Shown piece after piece: positions 7,927 to 16,158 of a stretch of 64,000 nucleotides of DNA. The DNA is from JAEUJM01 sp044221555 (lineage in GTDB: Bacteria > Actinomycetota > Acidimicrobiia > Acidimicrobiales > DATDAH01). The translations under genes were made by a program, and so were the position numbers. Within the stretch, counting starts at the first letter, position 1. Each line of letters starts with the position of its first letter. The DNA is taken from positions 124,001 to 188,000 of the forward strand of contig JBGAOY010000005.1 in NCBI GenBank assembly GCA_044221555.1. Direction: 5' to 3'. Under the pieces are notes generated by a model that saw only the letters and a program-made list of their open reading frames with translations, was not told where the DNA came from and made no database searches.

Positions 7927-9284
7927 GCGCCGCTGATGGTGACGTCGGCGATCACCAGGCTGACGCCGGCCGCGCTCATGGGCAGCCACTCGAGGTCGTT
8001 GCCCACCGCCACCACGTCGTTGAGCATCTTCTGGATGGTGGACGCGATGGTGAACTCGCGCAGCGGCTCGCCCACCACACCGCCGGCGATGCGCAGGCCC
8101 TCGGCGCCGGTGGAGAAGTCGCCGCTGACCGGGTTGACGCCAGAGTGCAGGCCCGACACGGACTGCACCACGATGCCCTCGCCCACCTGGGCGACGAGCT
8201 CGTCCTGGGTGAGCGTGCCGGGCAGCAGGCTCACGGCCTGGCAGCCGGCGCCGGGGGTGCTCTTGAAGCCGCCGCGCACGGCCGAGCCGGTGGAGGCGGT
8301 GCCCGACCGGCGACCGGTGTAGGTGTTGTGCACGAACTGGCGCAGGGTGCCGTCCTCGATGAGGACGTTGCGGCGGGTGGCGAGGCCCTCGCCGTCGGTG
8401 TGGCCGGCGGTGAAGGCCCGAGGGTCGGTGGGGTCGTCCACCAGGGTGAGCGCGGTGGCGCCCACGTTCTCGCCCAGCCGGTCGGCGAACAGCGAGCGAC
8501 CCTTCAGCACCGCTTCGCCGCTGAGCGTCGAGCCGAGGATGCCCAGGAACTGGGCGGTGACGTAGGGGTCGAGGATCACCGTGACCCGCCCGCTGGCGGG
8601 CTTGGTGGCGCCCAGGAGGCGGGTGGCCCGATCGGCGGCGTCGGCGGCGGCCTTGTCGACGTCGAGGTCGGCGGGCTCGCGGCCCACCGAGAACCCGAAG
8701 CCGGTCTGGGTGTCGCCCGCCTCCTCGGCCAGGACGTAGGCCGCCACGTAGCAGGCGGTCTCGCGCCCGCTGGTGCGGATGCCGGTGCTCGTGACCACGG
8801 CCATGTCGGCCAGCGAGTCGACGTACTCGGCCGACTCGACCCCGGTGATGCGGGGGTCGGCCGCCTTGACCGCAGCCTCGAGGGCGATCGCCATCGACAC
8901 CTTGTCGTCGGTGGGCACGGTGGCGAGGCCGGCGCGGAACAGGTCGAGGTCGGGCACGGGCACGCCGTCGGGCTCGGCCAGGCCGTTGAACTCGTCGGGC
9001 TCTCCGAAGCCGGCGTTGTCGCGCGCCTCGTCGAGCGTCTCGCCCAGCACGTCGTCGTCGAGCGTGCCGGCGTAGGCGAAGCCCTGGCGGCCGTCGACCA
9101 CCACCCGCACGCCGACACCCTGGGCCTCGGCCGACGAGAGCGACTCGATCTCGCCCTCGTACACCCGCACCTCGGTGTCACGCGAGTGCATGACCACCGC
9201 CTCGACCTGCTCGCCCTCGCGGGCCAGGGCGACGACGCGGTCGCCGACGGCGAGGAGGTCCGGCCCTCCGTGGGGCTCGCTCAT
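7923..9284 (-). CDS. TldE/PmbA-family protein (first paralogue)
   Basis: This 453-residue protein is the first of two adjacent TldE/PmbA paralogues. It shows VGVRVVVDGRQGFAYAG, DNAGFGEPDEFNGLAEP, YTGRRSGTASTGSAVRGG and LHSGVNPVSGDFSTGAEG, and lacks the zinc-binding HExxxH motif. The ATG at 9284 follows a GGGGAGA ribosome binding site. It lies 91 bp downstream of tldD, with a long perfect hairpin between, and overlaps the next gene by four bases. It may form a complex with TldD, with the second paralogue giving an alternative partner. Confidence 0.9.
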   Translation of the reverse strand: MSEPHGGPDLLAVGDRVVALAREGEQVEAVVMHSRDTEVRVYEGEIESLSSAEAQGVGVRVVVDGRQGFAYAGTLDDDVLGETLDEARDNAGFGEPDEFNGLAEPDGVPVPDLDLFRAGLATVPTDDKVSMAIALEAAVKAADPRITGVESAEYVDSLADMAVVTSTGIRTSGRETACYVAAYVLAEEAGDTQTGFGFSVGREPADLDVDKAAADAADRATRLLGATKPASGRVTVILDPYVTAQFLGILGSTLSGEAVLKGRSLFADRLGENVGATALTLVDDPTDPRAFTAGHTDGEGLATRRNVLIEDGTLRQFVHNTYTGRRSGTASTGSAVRGGFKSTPGAGCQAVSLLPGTLTQDELVAQVGEGIVVQSVSGLHSGVNPVSGDFSTGAEGLRIAGGVVGEPLREFTIASTIQKMLNDVVAVGNDLEWLPMSAAGVSLVIADVTISGA

Positions 9285-9309
9285 GTGTCCGTCTCCCCGG
9301 GAATCCCCG

Positions 9310-9359
9310 GTTCTGGCTCCCGATTCGACCGCTCTGGCGACCGAATCGGGAGCCAGAAC
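9310..9359. repeat. 18-bp perfect inverted repeat between tldD and tldE
   Basis: Arms 9310-9327 and 9342-9359 are perfectly complementary over 18 bp, with a 14-nt loop. The element lies between the tldD stop and the tldE start on the same strand. It could be a terminator or attenuator, an RNA-processing site that tunes the TldD:TldE ratio, or a protein-binding site. There is no T-tract. Confidence 0.8.
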
Positions 9360-9375
9360 GGAGGGGCGGTGCCCG

Positions 9376-10767
9376 TCACGCCGCCGTACCACCGACCGTC
9401 AGGGCCGTCACCCGCAGGGTGGGCACACCGTCGCCGACGGGCACCCCCTGGCCGTCCTTGCCACACATGCCCGGTGATCCCATGGCGAAGTCGTTGCCGA
9501 GCGCGTCGATCCTGGTGAGCACCTCGGGGCCGTTGCCGATCAGGTTCCCCTCCCGGATCGGGTCGGTGACCTCACCGTTCTCGATCAGGTAGGCCTCGGT
9601 CATGCCGAACACGAAGTCGCCGGTGGCGGTGTTCACCTGGCCACCGCCCAACTGGGCCACGTACACGCCGTGATCGGTGCCCGCGATGATGTCGTCGGGG
9701 TCGGTGTCGCCGTTGGTGATGACCGTGTTGGTCATCCGCACCATGGGCAGGTGCTGGTAGCTCTGGCGCCGGCCGTTGCCCGAGCTCTCGCGGCCCTCCT
9801 TGCGGGCCCGCAGGAAGTCCCACATGTAGTCGGTGAGCACGCCGTCCTCGATCAGGGTGTTGCGCTGCGCAGGGCGGCCCTCGTCGTCGACCGCGAAGCA
9901 GCCCCACTCGCCGGCGATGGTGCCGTCGTCCACCAGGGTGATGAGCGGGCTGGCCACCAGCTCGCCCTGCTTGCCCTTGAACGCCGAGGCGCTCTTCCCG
10001 ACCAGGTCGGCCTCCAGGCCGTGGCCGCAGGCCTCGTGGAACAGCACGCCGCCGCCGCCCTTGCCGATGACGACCGGCAGGGTGCCGCTGGGGGCGGGCC
10101 GGGCGTCGAGCTTGGTGAGCGCGCGCTCGGCGGCTCGGCGGGCCAGGTCCTCCACGTCGTACTGGTCGAACAGCTCGAACCCGACGGTGTGGCCGACGCT
10201 CTCGCGCCCCGTCTGCATGCCGGTGTCGCCGAACGCCACGCACGACACCGAGAACAGGGTCTTCACCTGGTCGTCGCCGGTGAGGAGTCCGTCGCTGTTG
10301 GCGATGAGGATCTTGCGGCGGCTGTCGCCGTACCGGGCCATCACCTGGGTGATCGCCGACCCCTGCTGGCGGGCGACGCTGTCGGCACGGGTGAGCAGCT
10401 CCACCTTGGTGGCCTTGGCCACGTCCTCGGGCGCCGTCGTCACCTCGTTGGGGCGGGGCGCGGTCTGGCGGGTGAGGTCGACGACGCGGGTGCCGCCGCT
10501 GCCGCCGCGGGCCGCGGCCGCCGCTGCTTCGGCCGCCGTGCGCAGTCCGTCCTCGGACAGGTCGGCGGTGTGGGCGAACCCGGTGGTCTCACCCACCACC
10601 ACCCGGATCCCGGCGCCGCGGTCGCGACCCGACGTCAGCTCCTCCACCTTGCCGTCGTCGAGCACCGCCGAGCTGGACCGCTTGTCCTCGACGAAGATCT
10701 CGGCGAAGTCGCCGCCGGTCCGCAAGGCGGACCCGAGCGTCCGTTGGATGACTGCTTCATCGAGCAC
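9376..10767 (-). CDS. tldD: Metalloprotease TldD
   Basis: TldD is the zinc-bearing subunit of the TldD/TldE protease, known for maturing microcin B17 and degrading antitoxins in other bacteria. The 463-residue protein contains the metal motif HEACGHGLEAD, preceded by GKGGGGVLF, plus YMWDFLRARKEGRESSGNG and a C-terminal GNDFAMGSPGMCGKDGQG. A GTG at 10767 is chosen because ACGGAGG lies 5 nt upstream. A longer reading would run into the promoter of the divergent thioesterase gene. Two tldE paralogues follow. Confidence 0.94.
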   Translation of the reverse strand: MLDEAVIQRTLGSALRTGGDFAEIFVEDKRSSSAVLDDGKVEELTSGRDRGAGIRVVVGETTGFAHTADLSEDGLRTAAEAAAAAARGGSGGTRVVDLTRQTAPRPNEVTTAPEDVAKATKVELLTRADSVARQQGSAITQVMARYGDSRRKILIANSDGLLTGDDQVKTLFSVSCVAFGDTGMQTGRESVGHTVGFELFDQYDVEDLARRAAERALTKLDARPAPSGTLPVVIGKGGGGVLFHEACGHGLEADLVGKSASAFKGKQGELVASPLITLVDDGTIAGEWGCFAVDDEGRPAQRNTLIEDGVLTDYMWDFLRARKEGRESSGNGRRQSYQHLPMVRMTNTVITNGDTDPDDIIAGTDHGVYVAQLGGGQVNTATGDFVFGMTEAYLIENGEVTDPIREGNLIGNGPEVLTRIDALGNDFAMGSPGMCGKDGQGVPVGDGVPTLRVTALTVGGTAA

Positions 10768-10803
10768 GAGCGCCTCCGTTGGCCCCGACGGCAAAGGGCT
10801 GCT

Positions 10804-10809
10804 TATCGT
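10804..10809 (+). promoter_or_regulatory. -10-like box of leaderless thioesterase gene
   Basis: TATCGT ends 6 nt before the GTG of the thioesterase gene, in the 48-bp gap divergent from tldD. Confidence 0.5.
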
Positions 10810-10815
10810 ACCGGC

Positions 10816-11196
10816 GTGCCTCTGCATCCGGGACTGTCCGCCGAGGTCCAGCTGACGGTCACCGAGGCGGACACGGCCCTGGCCATCGGCTCCGGGACCG
10901 TTCCCGTGCTCGCCACCCCACGCGTGGTGGCGCTGTGCGAGGAGACGTCGGTGCGGGCGGTCGAGGACGACCTCGAGCCCGGCACCACCACCGTGGGCAT
11001 GCGGGTGCAGCTCGACCACCTCGCCCCGACGCCCGTCGGCCAGACCGTCTCCTGCGAGGCCACCCTCGAGTCGATGGCCGGCCGCCGGGTCACGTTCACC
11101 GTCTCGGTCAACGACGCCCGCGGCCTCGTCGCCGCGGGCAAGATCACCCGCGTGATCGTCGACGTCGAGCGCTTCCTGGAGAAGGCCAACGGCTGA
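10816..11196 (+). CDS. FlK-like hotdog-fold thioesterase
   Basis: The 126-residue protein resembles single-domain hotdog thioesterases related to fluoroacetyl-CoA thioesterase FlK. Typical segments are VLATPRVVALCEETS, GTTTVGMRVQLDHLAPTPVGQ and a C-terminal VTFTVSVNDARG strand. It probably hydrolyses a small acyl-CoA, substrate unknown. The GTG start sits 6 nt after a -10-like box and has no ribosome binding site. The gene diverges from tldD. Confidence 0.82.
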   Translation: MPLHPGLSAEVQLTVTEADTALAIGSGTVPVLATPRVVALCEETSVRAVEDDLEPGTTTVGMRVQLDHLAPTPVGQTVSCEATLESMAGRRVTFTVSVNDARGLVAAGKITRVIVDVERFLEKANG

Positions 11197-11214
11197 CGCA
11201 CCGCCAGCCACTCA

Positions 11215-11586
11215 TCAGACGATGACGGTGCGATCCCCCACTGCGATCACGTAGCTCTCGAACTGATCTGCGTCGTCACGCAGTTCGATCGATCGGTCGG
11301 CACCGAAGTCGAGGCGTAGCCGACCGCTCGCATCGCTCGTCGAACGGGTCGTCGAGCAGCCGAGGAAGGTGACCAGCGAAGATCCCAACTGCTTCGGCTC
11401 GTCGTACTCCACAGCCTGCGCGCCTTCCACGACGACTGCAGTCGACATGATCGTGATGCTGATCCCGCCTCGCTGCGGGTGAGATCCCTCCAGGTGGAGG
11501 ATGACCTCGTTCTCGCCGACGCAGACCTGGAGAACGGTCTGGCCCTCGAGGAACGCCGGGTCGAAGTCGTCGGGAAGGCCGTACAC
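11215..11586 (-). CDS. Uncharacterised small beta-rich protein
   Basis: The 123-residue protein is not assigned to a known function. It starts MYGLPDDFDPAFLEGQTVLQ, is rich in alternating hydrophobic strands (VCVGENEVILHL, ISITIMSTAVVVEG, SYVIAVGDRTVIV) and has no signal peptide or membrane helix. The pattern resembles DUF6188-type proteins, often found as small lone or immunity-like genes, but this is a weak match by eye. It lies 26 bp downstream of the duplicated DNA-binding-like gene and probably shares its transcript. Confidence 0.6.
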   Translation of the reverse strand: MYGLPDDFDPAFLEGQTVLQVCVGENEVILHLEGSHPQRGGISITIMSTAVVVEGAQAVEYDEPKQLGSSLVTFLGCSTTRSTSDASGRLRLDFGADRSIELRDDADQFESYVIAVGDRTVIV

Positions 11587-11612
11587 GCCTGCTCAGCTCT
11601 CGCCGGCCAGGG

Positions 11613-12017
11613 TCACGGCGCCAACTGGCGCTCGGCGGCGAGGCGCGCGACGTCGGCCTCGGAGAACCGCACCTGGCCGTGCACGTCAGGGCCGCCGCCG
11701 ATCTCGCCGGCGAACAGGAGCCGATAGAGGTCGTGCGGGGAGACACCGAAGCGCTCGACCGCCTCGGTGCTCGTGAGCCCCTGGTAGCCACTCGCCCGCA
11801 TCGGCGGCGGAGCGTGACGCTCGGTCGGAGCAGGCAGTGCGAGGCCGAGGCCGCCGACGCGCTCCACCTCTGCATCGGAGAACCGGACCTGTCCGTCCGC
11901 GTCGGGGCCGCCGTCGATCTTCCCGGCGAACAGCAGCTCGTACACCGCCTCGGGCGTGGTGCCGAGGCGCTCGGCCGCCTCGATGCTGGTGACGCCCTCG
12001 TACGCCATGGGGGCCAT
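11613..12017 (-). CDS. Tandemly duplicated excisionase/MerR-like protein
   Basis: The 134-residue protein consists of two copies of one module of about 50 residues. Copy one runs YEGVTSIEAAERLGTTPEAV to VRFSDAEVERV, copy two YQGLTSTEAVERFGVSPHDL to VRFSEADVARL, joined by a short Pro/His linker. Each looks like a winged helix-turn-helix of the excisionase/MerR N-terminal type (T-S-x-E-A-A-E-R-x-G-V-S, then a G-x-V-R-F-S wing and turn). DNA binding is inferred. The ATG at 12017 has a GAGGAG ribosome binding site and follows the preceding stop by one base. Confidence 0.65.
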   Translation of the reverse strand: MAPMAYEGVTSIEAAERLGTTPEAVYELLFAGKIDGGPDADGQVRFSDAEVERVGGLGLALPAPTERHAPPPMRASGYQGLTSTEAVERFGVSPHDLYRLLFAGEIGGGPDVHGQVRFSEADVARLAAERQLAP

Positions 12018-12018
12018 G

Positions 12019-12210
12019 CTACGACTCCTCGCCCAGAAGGTCACCGAGCTCAGGCCAGAGCTTGGCCGTCACGAGGTTGATGACCGAGACGATCTCCTGG
12101 CGTTCGGGGCCCACGGTGTTGGCGGCACCCGCATCCAATGCCCACAGGACGAGGCGGACCTCGGCGAGGTCGAGCTCGATGCGCTCGGGCAGGTGGGCGA
12201 AGACCGGCAC
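12019..12210 (-). CDS. Small protein of unknown function
   Basis: The 63-residue protein (MPVFAHLPERIELDLAEVRL onward) is acidic, probably mostly helical, with no membrane segment. It is the first gene of a short operon with the duplicated DNA-binding-like protein (one-base gap) and the beta-rich protein. A TAGCCT box 7 nt before its GTG suggests a leaderless start. No family was recognised. Confidence 0.55.
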   Translation of the reverse strand: MPVFAHLPERIELDLAEVRLVLWALDAGAANTVGPERQEIVSVINLVTAKLWPELGDLLGEES

Positions 12211-12217
12211 GGCGGTC

Positions 12218-12223
12218 AGGCTA
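12218..12223 (-). promoter_or_regulatory. -10-like box of the 12.2-11.2 kb operon
   Basis: TAGCCT on the minus strand ends 7 nt before the GTG of the 63-residue gene. The 12225-12250 stretch just upstream is unusually AT-rich for this window. Confidence 0.5.
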
Positions 12224-12249
12224 CAGCTTTCAACACTTTTCGATATCTT

Positions 12250-13917
12250 TCAGCCCAGATTGCTGGACCTCGGGTAGACGTCGGCCGGGTCGGTGAGGAT
12301 GTTGACCAGGTAGGGGACGCCGGCGGCGAAGGCGCGGTCGAGGGCCGGGCCGATGTCGTCGGCGCGCTCGACCACCTCGCCGGCGCCGCCCAACGCGGTC
12401 ACCACCTGGTCGTACCGGCAGCCCGGTTGGAGGTCGGCGGCCACGTCGTAGCCGTAGATCGCCTGCATGGGGTGCTTCTCGAGGCCCCAGATGCCGTTGT
12501 TGCCCATCACCATCACCACGGGGAGCTGGTGACGGACGAGCGTGTCCACATCCATCAGTGAGAAGCCGGCGGCGCCGTCGCCCAGCAGCACCACCACCTG
12601 GCGGTCGGGATGGGTGATGCGGGCGGCGATGGCGTAGCCCATGCCGGTGCCGAGGCAGCCGTAGGGGCCGGGGTCCATCCAACAGCCCGGCTCGTAGGAG
12701 TCGATGTACTTGCCGGCGTAGGACACGAAGTCGCCGCCGTCACAGACCACGACGGCATCGCGGTCGAGTCGACGGCGGAGCTCGCCGTAGATCCGCGTCG
12801 GCTTGATCGGGCCATCACCCCCGGCGGCCAGCAGCGGCGCGTCGGCGGCGACGGCCGCAGCCTCGGCGTCACGGAGCCGGGAGATCCAGGGCTCGTGGTC
12901 GGACAGGCCTCCGAGCCCGGAGTAGTCGGCCAGCGCGGTGAGGATCGCGGCGAGGTCGCCGGCGGGCTCGGCCGCCGGCACCACGTGCTCGGCGTGCCCG
13001 TCGGCCGAGTCGAGCACGTGGATGACCTGGGCGTCACCGAACGACCCGAACGACAGGCGGAAGTCGAGGGGGGTGCCGATCACCACCACCACGTCGGCCT
13101 CGGTCTTCAACAGGCCCCGGGTGCGGCTGAAGGCCAACTCGTGGTCCGCGGGCAGGCAGCCCCGGCCGAGGCCGTTCACGAACGTGGGCACCCGCAGCGT
13201 CTCGACGAACGCCCGCAGCGCCTCCCACGCGCCGCCCCAGTACACGTCGCTTCCCGCGATCACCGCCGGCCGCGACGCGCCGGCGATGAGCGCGGCCGCC
13301 CGCGTCACCTCGTCGACGTCGAACTCCACGACCTCGGGCGCCACCGCGTCGGGCACCTCGCCCTCGGCCTCGCCGAAGACCACGTCGAGCGGCAGGTCGA
13401 GGAACACCGGTCCCCGGTGCGGGGTGAGGGCGGTGAGCACGGCGTCGTGCACCTCGCGGCCCATCTCCGACGTCTCGGTGACCGTCGCCGCGTGCTTGGT
13501 GATGGGTGCCAGCACGGGCACGTGGTCGAACTCCTGCAGCGACCCGGAACCCCAGCGGGCCTGCGGCGCCCGGCCGCCCAGCACCACCAGTGGTGACCCG
13601 TTGAAGTGCGCGGTGGTGACGGCGCTGATGCCGTTGGTGACACCCGGGCCCGCGGTGAGCACCGCGACGCCCGGCCGGCGGGTGAGCTTGGCCACGCCCT
13701 CGGCCGCGAACGTGGCGGTCTGCTCGTGGCGCACGTCGAGGATGCGGACGTCGCCGTCGCGCACCGCGGCGTCGTAGAGGGGGAACACGTGGCCGCCGGA
13801 CAGGGTGAACAGCGTGTCGACCCCGAAGGGCCGCAACGCGGCCAGCGCCAACTCGCCGCCATGCCCCTTCGACAACGGCCCCTTCGACAACGGCCCCTTC
13901 GACAACGGGCCCTTCAC
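12250..13917 (-). CDS. Thiamine-diphosphate enzyme, acetolactate synthase-like
   Basis: The 555-residue protein belongs to the thiamine-diphosphate decarboxylase/acetolactate synthase superfamily. It has the catalytic glutamate in DVRHEQTATFAAEG, the N-terminal LSGGHVFPLYDAA, a central FAD/ADP-type domain, and the cofactor motif GDGAAGFSLMD ending in GNNGIWGLEKHP. A true IlvB role is uncertain because no small subunit or ilv gene is adjacent; other decarboxylases or carboligases are possible. The N-terminus is odd: KGPLS is repeated three times, encoded by a 15-bp DNA repeat. A GTG at 13917 with GAAGGA upstream is the assumed start. Confidence 0.85.
   Translation of the reverse strand: MKGPLSKGPLSKGPLSKGHGGELALAALRPFGVDTLFTLSGGHVFPLYDAAVRDGDVRILDVRHEQTATFAAEGVAKLTRRPGVAVLTAGPGVTNGISAVTTAHFNGSPLVVLGGRAPQARWGSGSLQEFDHVPVLAPITKHAATVTETSEMGREVHDAVLTALTPHRGPVFLDLPLDVVFGEAEGEVPDAVAPEVVEFDVDEVTRAAALIAGASRPAVIAGSDVYWGGAWEALRAFVETLRVPTFVNGLGRGCLPADHELAFSRTRGLLKTEADVVVVIGTPLDFRLSFGSFGDAQVIHVLDSADGHAEHVVPAAEPAGDLAAILTALADYSGLGGLSDHEPWISRLRDAEAAAVAADAPLLAAGGDGPIKPTRIYGELRRRLDRDAVVVCDGGDFVSYAGKYIDSYEPGCWMDPGPYGCLGTGMGYAIAARITHPDRQVVVLLGDGAAGFSLMDVDTLVRHQLPVVMVMGNNGIWGLEKHPMQAIYGYDVAADLQPGCRYDQVVTALGGAGEVVERADDIGPALDRAFAAGVPYLVNILTDPADVYPRSSNLG
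13864..13911. repeat. 15-bp tandem repeat at the 5' end of the TPP enzyme
   Basis: Three identical copies of CCCCTTCGACAACGG plus a partial fourth. On the coding (minus) strand each copy encodes one KGPLS unit, so changes in copy number keep the frame. Confidence 0.9.
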
Positions 13918-13945
13918 GACGACGGGTCCTTCGGCGAACGACCGG

Positions 13946-14773
13946 TCACGAGATCTGCTCGTCGAGGAAGCCGAACACGGCCTTCTCCCACTCGGGCGGG
14001 TTCTCGAACTGGGGCGAGTGGCCCGCGGCCGGCACCACCTCGAGCCGTGCCGTCGGGATGGTCTCGGCCAGCCGCTCGGACGGGCCGATGAAGGGCAGGT
14101 CCTCCTCCCCCACGACCACCAGGGTGGGCATGGAGAACGACGCCACCTGGTCCAGGCGGTCGTGCTCGGAGATGAGCGCGCTGCCCATGGCTGCGTACAT
14201 GGCCCCCGACGAGGCCCGCAGCTTGCGCTCCCCGTAGGCGGCGTGCTCGGGGTTCGCGTCGATCAGCCGCTGGTAGGCGTCGGTGTAGAGCGGTCCCTCG
14301 ATGGCCACCAGCACGTCGGCCAGGGCGTCCATGCCCTCCGCCCGCACGAGAGCCAGTCCCCACGAGGCCAGTTCGGGGTCCATGTCGACGGTGCCGTGGC
14401 CGGTGTCCATGAGCACCAGCGACTCCACCCGATCGTGGGCCAGCAACACGAGGTGCTGGGCGATCATGCCGCCCATCGAGTGACCCACCAGGTGGAACCG
14501 CTCCCACCCGAGCACGTCGGCGAGGCCCAACGCGTCGAGCGCGAATTGGTCGAGTGAGTAGGCGGCCTCGTCGTCGGGCTTGGAGCTCTCGCCGTGGCCC
14601 CGGTGGTCGGGCGCCACGGCGTGGAAGCCCCGCGCCGCCAGTGCATCGAGCCAGGGCGTGAAGTCCTCCTTGGCGCCGGTGAAGCCGTGCAGCAACAGCA
14701 GGGGGTGGCCCCCCTCGCCGGCCTCGGCGACGGCCAGCGTGACCTCGCCCACCGTCACCATCCGTACGTCCAC
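13946..14773 (-). CDS. Alpha/beta hydrolase
   Basis: The 275-residue protein has a classical alpha/beta hydrolase fold: oxyanion motif LLLLHGFTGAKEDF, DHRGHGESSKPDD, nucleophile elbow VGHSMGGM, acid in VVVGEEDLPF and the catalytic histidine in AAGHSPQFENP. Substrate is unknown; esterases, lactonases and C-C hydrolases share this layout. The GTG at 14773 is chosen because GGGGAGG lies 5 nt upstream. The thiamine-diphosphate enzyme follows 28 bp downstream, so the two may be co-transcribed. Confidence 0.88.
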   Translation of the reverse strand: MDVRMVTVGEVTLAVAEAGEGGHPLLLLHGFTGAKEDFTPWLDALAARGFHAVAPDHRGHGESSKPDDEAAYSLDQFALDALGLADVLGWERFHLVGHSMGGMIAQHLVLLAHDRVESLVLMDTGHGTVDMDPELASWGLALVRAEGMDALADVLVAIEGPLYTDAYQRLIDANPEHAAYGERKLRASSGAMYAAMGSALISEHDRLDQVASFSMPTLVVVGEEDLPFIGPSERLAETIPTARLEVVPAAGHSPQFENPPEWEKAVFGFLDEQIS

Positions 14774-14965
14774 GACTGCCTCCCCACGTCGGCACACCTG
14801 GGCCCAGTGGCCGAGGCGAGTCTAGGAGGGTGCTTCTCTTCTCACTCGGCCGAACCCCTCGCCGCACGACGTCCCTGGTCACAGGGGTGCGTTTCGGCCG
14901 ACCGGGCAGTGGACAAGGATCCTCCTACGGGGCGGTCCCGGCGATGCCGGGCCCGGCGTGGTGCG

Positions 14966-16054
14966 TCAGCCCGGGCAGGACGCGAGCACGTCCTGCAGGC
15001 CGGCCAGGATCTCGTCGCGCTGGTCCGCCGGCAGGTCGCTCAGCCCCGCCAGCAAGGCATCGCACGCCGCGTCGATGTTCGGGTCGTTCGGGTCGATCGC
15101 CGCCGCCGGGGCGCCCACCGCGGGGTCGCCCACCCCCGGGTCGATCGGGGTGCCCACGGGCTCGAAGTCCGCCGACCCCTGCGGGTTCGAGGTGAACCCG
15201 CTCTGGCAGGGGCTGGGTGCCTCGATGGCGACGTCGGCGCCGAAGTCGAAGAAGTCCATGATCGTGGTGTAGGCGGGGATCGTCATCGCCTGGACCTCGG
15301 TGGCGGGCGACGCCACCTGCATGCGCCGCAGCAGGCCGCTGTCGTCCACGAACACGTCGGCGTGCTGCTCGGCGTCGAGGAAGGAGTCCGGCATGCCGGC
15401 GAACAGCTGATCCAGCGCCTCGGCCCCGTCGCCCCTCGCCGCGTCGATCGCGTCGCGGACGGTGTAGGTGCCCGAGAGGTGGGTGGTGGGCACGCCGCGC
15501 ACGTCGAGGTGGCCCTCGTCGGTCACGCCGTCACCCACCCCACCCAGCAGGTCGATCATCGCCGACGGGTCCATCACCGCGCCGCCGCTGCCCGCGGCCC
15601 CGTCGAGCATCTCGGACGCGTCGGCGCTCTGGCAGCCGATCCCGGGCATCTCGAGGTAGATGGTCCCGTCGACGATGGTCTCCTCGAACTGACCCGTGTC
15701 CGGGGTGGTGGTCATCGTCAGGTGCATGCTCTGGCCGAGGTCGGCGAACTCACCGGTGGCCCGGACCTGCTGGGTCGGGAAGTCGGCCGACCCACCCTCG
15801 TACATCACCACCCACTCGAACCGACCCGATTCGACCGCGCCCGTGCGCTCGAGGGACGTGTCGAGCACCTCGACGGCCGAGGCGGCGTCGGACCCGGGGA
15901 CGGCGGTGGTCGGTGCCGACGACGCCTCGTCGACCGCTGCGGTGGTCACGGGCGCGGCGTCCTCGGTGGGGCGCGGCTGCACGCCGGCGCCGCACGCGGT
16001 GACGCCCAGCGCCAGAACCAGCCACCCTGCCCCTGCGGTGATGCGGCGCGCCAC
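14966..16054 (-). CDS. LppX/LprG-like lipoprotein
   Basis: The 362-residue protein begins with a lipoprotein signal peptide (MARRITAGAGWLVLALGVTA followed by lipobox Cys21) and a Thr/Ala-rich linker. The exported domain resembles actinobacterial LppX/LprAFG-type lipid-binding lipoproteins: MHLTMTTT, GTIYLEMPG, VPTTHLSGTYTV and IPAYTTIMDFFDFGADV. A C-terminal Pro/Asp-rich and helical tail carries two further cysteines. It probably sits at the outer face of the membrane, and lipid binding is inferred only. A GAGGAG ribosome binding site precedes the GTG start. Confidence 0.75.
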   Translation of the reverse strand: MARRITAGAGWLVLALGVTACGAGVQPRPTEDAAPVTTAAVDEASSAPTTAVPGSDAASAVEVLDTSLERTGAVESGRFEWVVMYEGGSADFPTQQVRATGEFADLGQSMHLTMTTTPDTGQFEETIVDGTIYLEMPGIGCQSADASEMLDGAAGSGGAVMDPSAMIDLLGGVGDGVTDEGHLDVRGVPTTHLSGTYTVRDAIDAARGDGAEALDQLFAGMPDSFLDAEQHADVFVDDSGLLRRMQVASPATEVQAMTIPAYTTIMDFFDFGADVAIEAPSPCQSGFTSNPQGSADFEPVGTPIDPGVGDPAVGAPAAAIDPNDPNIDAACDALLAGLSDLPADQRDEILAGLQDVLASCPG

Positions 16055-16103
16055 GACGACCTCCTCGGATCACCGCACCATCGGTCGCGCCGTCGGCCAC
16101 CTT

Positions 16104-16144
16104 GAGGAGGGCGGTGAGGAGGGCGGTGAGGAGGGCGGTGAGGA
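16104..16144. repeat. 12-bp tandem repeat
   Basis: Three copies of GAGGAGGGCGGT plus a partial fourth lie in the short gap between the lipoprotein gene and the large membrane-protein gene. They do not lie in a supported coding region. Confidence 0.9.
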
Positions 16145-16158
16145 CACGCCCCCACGGG

